Positions 51,797 through 57,003 of a stretch of 57,003 nt of DNA are shown here, in pieces (positions within the stretch are counted from its first letter, which is position 1; each line of letters opens with the position of its first letter). Under the pieces are notes generated by a model that had not been told where the DNA came from, searched no databases, and saw nothing but the letters and a program-made list of their open reading frames with translations. The translations under genes and the position numbers were made by a program. The stretch spans positions 1 through 57,003 of the forward strand of contig JAMCZX010000031.1 of assembly GCA_023485205.1 (NCBI GenBank). The letters run 5' to 3'. Origin of the DNA: Candidatus Omnitrophota bacterium (GTDB lineage: Bacteria > Ratteibacteria > UBA8468 > B48-G9 > DTJG01).

Positions 51797-52903
51797 ATGG
51801 ATATGTTATTAGAAAAAAAATATCAAGAAAAATTAATTGAGCTCGGAAAACTGATAGTAAATCAAAAAAAATCAAAAATTATTGTAGAACCATATATAAA
51901 AGAAAAAGGATGTTGGTTTGGAGGAGGTAAAATAAGATCTACCGGGGATGGAAAAATTTATCTCACCGGCAGATATAGAAATACAGGGGATAGCAGATAT
52001 GGAAATTTAATAGGGGAAAGGGGAGCAGAACTTGCTGTTTTTATTTCTGAAGATAGCGGTAAAACATTTAAAAAAATAAGATACTGGAATAAAAAAGATT
52101 TAACTTGTAACGGGAAGGAAGTAATATCAATAGAAGGGTCATCAATAAATTTTGAAAAAGATAAAATAGAAATATATTTTTCAACTGAGAAAAAAATATT
52201 ATATCCTGAAATTGTAAGGAAATATCAAAAACAAGATACCGGTATATGGGAGATAGATGTATTAACAGGAAATAATATTGAAGAAATTCAATCTAAAAAC
52301 ATAAAAAATGTTTTGTTTTCACAATATCCGGTAAATTTACATATAAAAGACCCTACTGTTTTTCAAATAAAAAATAAAACATATATGATGTTTTGTGAAC
52401 ATCCCTTTTCATGGACATGCAGTTATTCAGGGCTTGCGGTTAAAGAAAAAGATAATTTTAATCTTATTTCAAGAGATATATTATATAGAGGTTATACATG
52501 GGATGTAGCTGTAACAAGAATAACAGAAAGATTACCTGTCCCTAAATTAGGTGTATTTAAAAATTTGCCGGATATTTCTCTTTATTTTTATGATGGTGCA
52601 GAATGTGTTAGGGAACATCATAAATCGGAAAAAGGAGTAAAAATTCCAAGAGGTTATTCTTGTGAAGAGATTGGAGGTTTTGGATATGGTTTTGATGGGA
52701 AAATGCCACCTGAAATCTATAGATTGAGTGATTTGTTTCCTTTGTTCTATTCTTCTGAAGGAACCGGGTCAAGTAGATATGTCTCTGCCATATATGATGG
52801 GGAAAAAATTTATGCTACATGGCAAAAATCAATGGAGGATTTTTCCCAGCCTCTTGTTATGAATATTGTTGATAAAAAAGAAATAGAGGATATCTTAAAA
52901 TGA
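51797..52903 (+). CDS. Predicted beta-propeller protein (sialidase/glycosidase-like), cytoplasmic
   Basis: The 368-residue protein lacks a signal peptide. It has repeated propeller-type strands including an Asp-box-like SEDSGKTF (SxDxGxTW consensus) near residue 90. A DPTVFQIKNKTYMMFCEH stretch resembles GH43/GH130 five-blade enzymes. It could be a glycosidase or phosphorylase acting on imported sugar. Base composition is markedly more A-rich than the genes just upstream. It overlaps the next frame by ATGA. Confidence 0.55.
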   Translation: MDMLLEKKYQEKLIELGKLIVNQKKSKIIVEPYIKEKGCWFGGGKIRSTGDGKIYLTGRYRNTGDSRYGNLIGERGAELAVFISEDSGKTFKKIRYWNKKDLTCNGKEVISIEGSSINFEKDKIEIYFSTEKKILYPEIVRKYQKQDTGIWEIDVLTGNNIEEIQSKNIKNVLFSQYPVNLHIKDPTVFQIKNKTYMMFCEHPFSWTCSYSGLAVKEKDNFNLISRDILYRGYTWDVAVTRITERLPVPKLGVFKNLPDISLYFYDGAECVREHHKSEKGVKIPRGYSCEEIGGFGYGFDGKMPPEIYRLSDLFPLFYSSEGTGSSRYVSAIYDGEKIYATWQKSMEDFSQPLVMNIVDKKEIEDILK

Positions 52904-53721
52904 TGAAAATAGGAATATGTGAAAAAGATTTGTCTGGAAATTTAACGGAAAATTTAAAATGGATAATAGAAAATAAATTTGATGGATTTCAAATATGGCC
53001 TGATAAAGTAAAAAATAAAAAAGAAGCAAAAAAAATTTTTAAAATTTGTAAAAATGAAGGTGTTGTAATTTCAGCAATAGGTGGAGGTCCAAATCTTGTA
53101 AACCCGGAAACAAAAGAAAAAACAATAGAAGAATTTTAAAAAAGGATTGAAACCGCTTGTGATCTTGGAACTAATATTATAACTGCAGAGACAAAAGAGA
53201 AACCTCAAAATTTAAAGTCTGAAGATGCATGGGAATCCTCTGTGGAAATCATATCAAATATATGTGAAGAATGTGAAAAAAATAAAATTTATTTGGCTAT
53301 TGAACCTTCAAAAAGTTGTTTTATTAAAGATTATAATATGTGGTTAAAACTTAAAAAAAGAGTAAAGTCTGAATTTTTAAAGGTAAATTATGACCCTGCA
53401 AATATTTTATGGGCGGGAAAGGATGTAAATGAAGGTGTTAGAAAACTTGGGAAAAATATAATTCATACCCATGCCAAGAATATAATTTTTGTTAAAAAAT
53501 GCGGATATGATGAGGGAAAAGCAGGAGCCATGATAAAAGATGTTTCTGTTGATAAAGGTGAAGTTAATTATGTTTCATATATAACAGAATTAGAAAAGAT
53601 TGGATATAATGGATTTTTAACAATTGAAATGCATTTAATAAAACAAACAGAAAATAGAAAAAAAGATATATTAAAATCAAAAAATAAACTTGAATCTATA
53701 TTAAACAGGAGAATTAAATGA
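52900..53721 (+). pseudogene. Sugar phosphate isomerase/epimerase-like gene, interrupted by an in-frame TAA
   Basis: The frame starting at ATG 52900 encodes a xylose-isomerase-like TIM barrel (AP-endonuclease family 2). It stops at TAA 53137-53139 after residue 79. The same frame then stays open to 53721 (KRIETACDLGTNIITAETK onward, with LAIEPSK, NYDPANI, IHTHAKN and LTIEMH motifs including the metal-binding Glu and His). A single A-to-T change in an AAA lysine codon would explain the stop. The downstream part still has conserved active-site residues, so the loss looks recent. Confidence 0.8.
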
Positions 53722-54026
53722 AACTAAAGGCTGAAATATATTCTGCAATTGAAGAAGCAGAAAAGCAGTTTGAAGAATATCCTGAGAGAAGAATGGATAT
53801 AGCCGAGGAATATGTTATGAAAGGATTACCCCGGCCTTATCCTGTACTCTTTTTAAATCGTAATGCTGACCCGCAGGCAGGAGAAATTTTACAAAGAGTT
53901 GCTCCTATGGTACTTTCCCCTGAAGAAAGATTACTTGAAAAAATAAAAGGAATTACTGCACCATTGAAGCTTCTTAATCCCATCAAGCCAACCATTTCAT
54001 TAGTGGCAAAGGCACAGAGTTTTTAA
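53718..54026 (+). CDS. Small protein (102 aa), function unknown
   Basis: The start overlaps the stop of the isomerase frame (ATGA at 53718-53721). The N-terminal half is helical and acidic (EAEKQFEEYPERRM), and the C-terminal half is richer in Pro and hydrophobic residues (APLKLLNPIKPTISLVAKAQSF). No family is recognised. It may be the remains of a larger gene. Convergent with the UroD-like gene. Confidence 0.45.
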   Translation: MKLKAEIYSAIEEAEKQFEEYPERRMDIAEEYVMKGLPRPYPVLFLNRNADPQAGEILQRVAPMVLSPEERLLEKIKGITAPLKLLNPIKPTISLVAKAQSF

Positions 54027-54031
54027 ATATT

Positions 54032-55093
54032 TTATTTTTCTCTGCAGGCAGTAAAAAATGCTTCAATGTTTTCTATGGGAACTTCTGGTTCAAGGATGTG
54101 TGTAGGAGCAATAATAAGAGCACCATCATAACCAATCTGTTTTTTCATTTCTCTTACAGTTTTTTTTACGTCTTCTGGTGTTCCAAACGGCATAGTACTT
54201 TGAGTCCCAATTGTCCCATCAAATACAAGACGGCTGCCATATTCTTTTTTAAGTTTTATTACATCCATACATTCAGGCTGTAAAGGATTCAGTATTGTGA
54301 TTCCTATATCTGTCAATTCACCAATAATATCTGTTATATTCCCATCACTATGATACCAAATCTGAATATCAGGTTTAATTTTTCTTGCTTCATTGTAAAC
54401 TTTTTCCCATTTGGATTTAATAAATTTTCTCCACATGGATGGAGAAAACATTAAATTTTTCTGGGTTGCAACATCATCTCCTGTTGCAATATAGTCCACG
54501 CCTGCTTTTGCCATACAGCTGGCAATTTTTATATTTTTTTCCGTTAATCTGTCAAGAATATATTCAGCCCATTCCGGTTTTTCAAGCATATCCTGTAAAA
54601 ATTCTTCATATCCCCGTATCTGCCATGCATCTTCATACATGTGTCCTACCCAGGTAAACGTAACTTTACCGGCATTGTGGGCTTCTTCAACTTTTTCTTT
54701 CATTCCTGAGCAGTCAAATTCATCTGAATAAGGGAAAGGGAAATTCTGTATGTCATCAAAGTTTTTTGCATTTCTTAAGGGGCTTACGTATCCTGTGAAA
54801 TGATAAAATTTTGCCGGTATTTCAAGCACACCTATAGAGTTGATAAAAGAACCTTCTGGTTTTTCCATGTCAAGAAAGTATGAGGAAAAATCTACCACCC
54901 TTTCAGGTTCTTTTGGTCTTATATTCACAGGATTAAATATTCCAAAATGTTTTATAATTTCTTCATCACCTGAAAATCCGTATTTCTTTTTAATTTTTTC
55001 AGAAACATCCGGAGTAAAACCTGCATTGAAAAGAAAATCCGGGTGAGACCGATGGTTTATCGTATTTTTAAATCTTTCAATATCACTTGTCAT
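54032..55093 (-). CDS. UroD-family protein (likely methyltransferase- or sugar-related)
   Basis: The 353-residue TIM-barrel protein belongs to the UroD superfamily. Typical segments are GVDYIATGDDVATQKNLMFSP, the WYHSDGNI site, and ILNPLQPECMD, with DGTIGTQ afterwards. True HemE arginines are absent. Its nearest look-alikes are corrinoid methyltransferase-type or UroD-like proteins in sugar clusters of candidate phyla. It is transcribed from repeat A, toward the isomerase pseudogene. The promoter box is TATAAT at 55124-55119 on the minus strand. Confidence 0.8.
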   Translation of the reverse strand: MTSDIERFKNTINHRSHPDFLFNAGFTPDVSEKIKKKYGFSGDEEIIKHFGIFNPVNIRPKEPERVVDFSSYFLDMEKPEGSFINSIGVLEIPAKFYHFTGYVSPLRNAKNFDDIQNFPFPYSDEFDCSGMKEKVEEAHNAGKVTFTWVGHMYEDAWQIRGYEEFLQDMLEKPEWAEYILDRLTEKNIKIASCMAKAGVDYIATGDDVATQKNLMFSPSMWRKFIKSKWEKVYNEARKIKPDIQIWYHSDGNITDIIGELTDIGITILNPLQPECMDVIKLKKEYGSRLVFDGTIGTQSTMPFGTPEDVKKTVREMKKQIGYDGALIIAPTHILEPEVPIENIEAFFTACREK

Positions 55094-55106
55094 TTTTATT
55101 CTCCTA

Positions 55107-55145
55107 TGCTTTGAATGTATTATACCATAAAACTCTTGAATTATT
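55107..55145. repeat. Repeat A, right copy (promoter-bearing, 39 bp)
   Basis: The copy is 38/39 identical to 39772-39810, with the same extended -10 TGGTATAAT on the minus strand at 55124-55119, serving the UroD-like gene here. Confidence 0.8.
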
Positions 55146-55242
55146 TAAAGTTAAAACTAAACCAATTCACTTTCTATATCGTCTAAGTTGTTATAAAAAT
55201 GATAATAGGTAATCCCTACCTGAAATCCTGGAATTAAAAAAA

Positions 55243-55995
55243 ATGACTATATTGACTGACTTATTAAAGTTGAAAAAAAGGACAAATGTCCGGTATAATT
55301 ACAAAGCCGCATTTTCCTTAATCGAACTGCTGGTGGTAATAGCCATCATAGCTATCTTGGCAGCAATGTTACTGCCAGCATTAGAACAGGCAAGGGAAAA
55401 AGCAAGACAGACAGTAGATATGGGCAATCTCAAACAGATTGGACTGGCACTTGAAATGTATGCAGATGATAATAATAATTTTTACCCATCTTTAGGCCCA
55501 ACTTTTTATTGGGGTGAAACTCCACCAGGATGGTCAGAAAAAATATTTTCTTATATAAAGAATAAAAAAATATATATAAATCCTGATTATCCGATAAAAA
55601 ATGATAAATTTGATTATTTTTTAGAAGGTAATCAAGCGGATGTTTTAGCATTACAATCAGGTAATCCTATTCCCTTTGATAGTGTGGCCACAAACAAAGT
55701 AATGATACAATATCCTTCAGCTTTTGTTCTTTCTGGAGATACAGATTATAATGGATTTTCAGTTTATCCTGAGACGTCTAATAATCCGATTATGGCAAAT
55801 GGTGATACAGATAAAGATGATATGACACAAAATTGCCTGGCTTGGCAAGCCGATTCAACACATTGGGTGCCTTATTGGAATGGAGGATTAAATATTCTTT
55901 TTGCTGATGAACATGTTTCATGGTTTAATAACTATAATCCCAATTCTATAACATTTAGATATGATAAATTTGCTCCATGGTCAATGAATCCATGA
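55243..55995 (+). CDS. DUF1559-type prepilin-like protein 2 with degenerate H-X9-DG
   Basis: The 250-residue protein has a leader of about 24 residues and the segment [19 protein letters not shown], preceded by Ala-Ala instead of Gly at the cleavage site. The C-terminal H-X9-DG is changed: [12 protein letters not shown] has Glu in place of Gly, and the position of the first His reads Trp. It shares the leader sequence closely with the prepilin at 45024. It lies between repeats A and B. Confidence 0.8.
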   Translation: MTILTDLLKLKKRTNVRYNYKAAFSLIELLVVIAIIAILAAMLLPALEQAREKARQTVDMGNLKQIGLALEMYADDNNNFYPSLGPTFYWGETPPGWSEKIFSYIKNKKIYINPDYPIKNDKFDYFLEGNQADVLALQSGNPIPFDSVATNKVMIQYPSAFVLSGDTDYNGFSVYPETSNNPIMANGDTDKDDMTQNCLAWQADSTHWVPYWNGGLNILFADEHVSWFNNYNPNSITFRYDKFAPWSMNP

Positions 55996-55997
55996 AG

Positions 55998-56148
55998 AAA
56001 GAATAGAAATAAGAAGAATATTCATTTTTACATCTTTTTATTCTGCTAATTCACAGAAGTTTCAAAAGAAAAACATAATAGAACAATAAACCACAGAAGA
56101 CTAATTACACTATCCATAATTTATAGAAAATTTATTATGGCACAACGC
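55998..56148. repeat. Repeat B, right copy (151 bp)
   Basis: This sequence, starting just after the prepilin stop, is nearly identical to 39888-40034, with an extra 4 bp (TATT) near the middle. Non-coding. It is followed by unique sequence and the promoter of the nucleotidyltransferase gene. Confidence 0.85.
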
Positions 56149-56239
56149 AATTTAATTCTATTGCCGGGAAATTCTCTCCCGTAAGTAAGAGGATGAAAGA
56201 CAGATTTACTTGAAAATTTTTTATTCCATTTAACATAGG

Positions 56240-56248
56240 TGTTATAAT
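56240..56248 (+). promoter_or_regulatory. Extended -10 promoter of the nucleotidyltransferase gene
   Basis: TGTTATAAT contains TG one base before TATAAT (56243-56248). The ATG at 56256 lies only seven bases further, so a leaderless mRNA is predicted. No good -35 is seen. Confidence 0.5.
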
Positions 56249-56255
56249 TCCTTTT

Positions 56256-56780
56256 ATGATGATAAAAACATTTATAAAAAAATTAGCAGATGAAGAATTG
56301 GACTTAATTCAGATATTTCTTGATATTATAAAAAAAACCCGCTCTAAATACTGTATTATTGGCGGATTGGGAGTTAATGCTTATGTAGAGCCTGTTGTTA
56401 GTCTTGATCTGGATTTTGTAGTTTTAGTTGCCAATATCAAACAAATTTCTACGGCAGCAAAAAAACAAGGATTGCAAATTAAAAAATTTGAACATAGTAT
56501 CAATATTTGTATGTCTGGTTCTGACATTAGAATTCAAATTCAAACGGACCCCCGTTATCAGGAATTTATTAAACGCGCAAAAGATAAAAACGTTCTGGGG
56601 TATAAAATGAAAGTTGCTTCATTAAAAGATATTTTACAAGGTAAAATCTGGGCATACCAGGACAAAGAGAGACGAAAAAGCAAGAGACAAAAAGACCTGG
56701 CTGATATTATCCGCCTTGTTGAAAAATATCCTGAATTAATAAAAATTTTACCATCAGATATTAATTCTATGGTTTCATAA
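56256..56780 (+). CDS. Nucleotidyltransferase-fold protein (possible toxin/antitoxin type)
   Basis: The 174-residue protein has the minimal nucleotidyltransferase signature: GGLGVNAY, then SLDLD about ten residues on (GG followed by DxD). It also carries the motif of DUF6036/AbiEii-like proteins (KDILQGKIWAYQDKERRKSKRQKDLADIIRL). Such proteins are found in toxin-antitoxin systems and phage defence. No partner gene is visible next to it. An ATG pair (ATGATG) starts the gene. Confidence 0.65.
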   Translation: MMIKTFIKKLADEELDLIQIFLDIIKKTRSKYCIIGGLGVNAYVEPVVSLDLDFVVLVANIKQISTAAKKQGLQIKKFEHSINICMSGSDIRIQIQTDPRYQEFIKRAKDKNVLGYKMKVASLKDILQGKIWAYQDKERRKSKRQKDLADIIRLVEKYPELIKILPSDINSMVS

Positions 56781-56853
56781 TATTTTTGCAAATACTTAAT
56801 TAATGGAATTGACTGAATATTTACAATTTCACCATTAATTTCTGGAGATGAAA

Positions 56854-57003
56854 ATGATAAAAAAAGCAGTGGTTATCGGATGGGATGCTCCAATAATAAA
56901 AAGGATAAAGAAATATGTGTCAGAAGGAGGTATGCCAAACATAAGACGGTTTATGGAAGAAGGTGTCTGGGCAGACAATTGTCTTGTTCCGCATCCTACC
57001 ATT
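56854..57003 (+). CDS. N-terminal part of an alkaline phosphatase-superfamily phosphodiesterase (3' truncated)
   Basis: The 50 codons visible encode AVVIGWDAPIIKRIKKYV and GGMPNIRRFMEEGVWA, then CLVPHPTI. This is the usual start of type I phosphodiesterase/nucleotide pyrophosphatase-like proteins: metal-binding Asp in GWD, and the segment leading to the catalytic Thr. It is preceded by GGAG at 56844-56847. The window ends inside the gene. Confidence 0.75.
   Translation, partial: MIKKAVVIGWDAPIIKRIKKYVSEGGMPNIRRFMEEGVWADNCLVPHPTI

Noticed and set aside
53137..53139. Possible recoding of TAA as a sense codon
   Set aside because: Many intact genes in the window end at TAA, and no other gene needs readthrough. 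A point mutation or read error is simpler.

Overview
The window is AT-rich bacterial DNA from a Gram-negative (diderm) organism. LptE, a BamD-like TPR protein and an LpxL-type acyltransferase all point to an outer membrane. An alpha/beta 2-oxoacid:ferredoxin oxidoreductase pair and an ADP-forming acyl-CoA synthetase point to anaerobic, fermentative metabolism. DUF1559-type prepilins (H-X9-DG), divergent UroD-family proteins and a creatinase/creatininase-like pair are typical of PVC-related lineages and Omnitrophota-like candidate phyla. That placement is inference; no rRNA is present to test it.

Layout. 1-1.3 kb: tail of a probable restriction enzyme and a beta-class DNA methyltransferase. 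1.3-6.9 kb: Wzz-like protein, then dnaX-ybaB-recR-lpxL-like, a PilZ protein, a small coiled-coil protein and tRNA-Thr(TGT). 6.9-12 kb: glnS, DUF1614, korB, korA on the minus strand and glyQ on the plus strand, without glyS. 12-25.7 kb: a continuous minus-strand cluster starting with type IV pilus/T2SS genes (PilP-like, GspE, GspF, three prepilins, an FG-GAP surface protein) and running into F-type conjugation-channel genes (TraF, TraH, TraG-N, RlpA-like, VirB2/TraA-like, TraL, TraE, TraK). No relaxase, coupling protein or VirB4/TraC ATPase is visible. 26-39.3 kb: housekeeping genes (rpsT, holA, lptE, bamD-like, ADP-forming acyl-CoA synthetase, tyrS, aldolase, folP, ruvX, UroD-like, malic enzyme, pth, rplY) and a second DNA methyltransferase. 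39.4-56.2 kb: an accessory region starting with a decayed AbrB/PIN toxin-antitoxin pair. It carries a GntR/LacI regulator, creatinase- and creatininase-like proteins, TIM-barrel and secreted glycan-active proteins, two DUF1559 prepilins, a sugar isomerase broken by an in-frame stop and another UroD-like gene. It is bracketed by two families of direct repeats. The right end holds a nucleotidyltransferase and the start of an alkaline-phosphatase-superfamily gene.

The most unusual feature is the pilus/conjugation-channel hybrid at 12-25.7 kb. Its tra-like genes keep the F-plasmid sub-orders F-H-G and A-L-E-K, but joined in the reverse order of modules, with GspE as the only ATPase in the cluster. 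A dispersed family of about 150-bp hairpin-forming elements with inverted terminal repeats sits between genes, often touching the stop codon of the gene before it. In two cases it supplies the last codons and the stop. Family assignments rest on reading the translated sequences; no database search was run.
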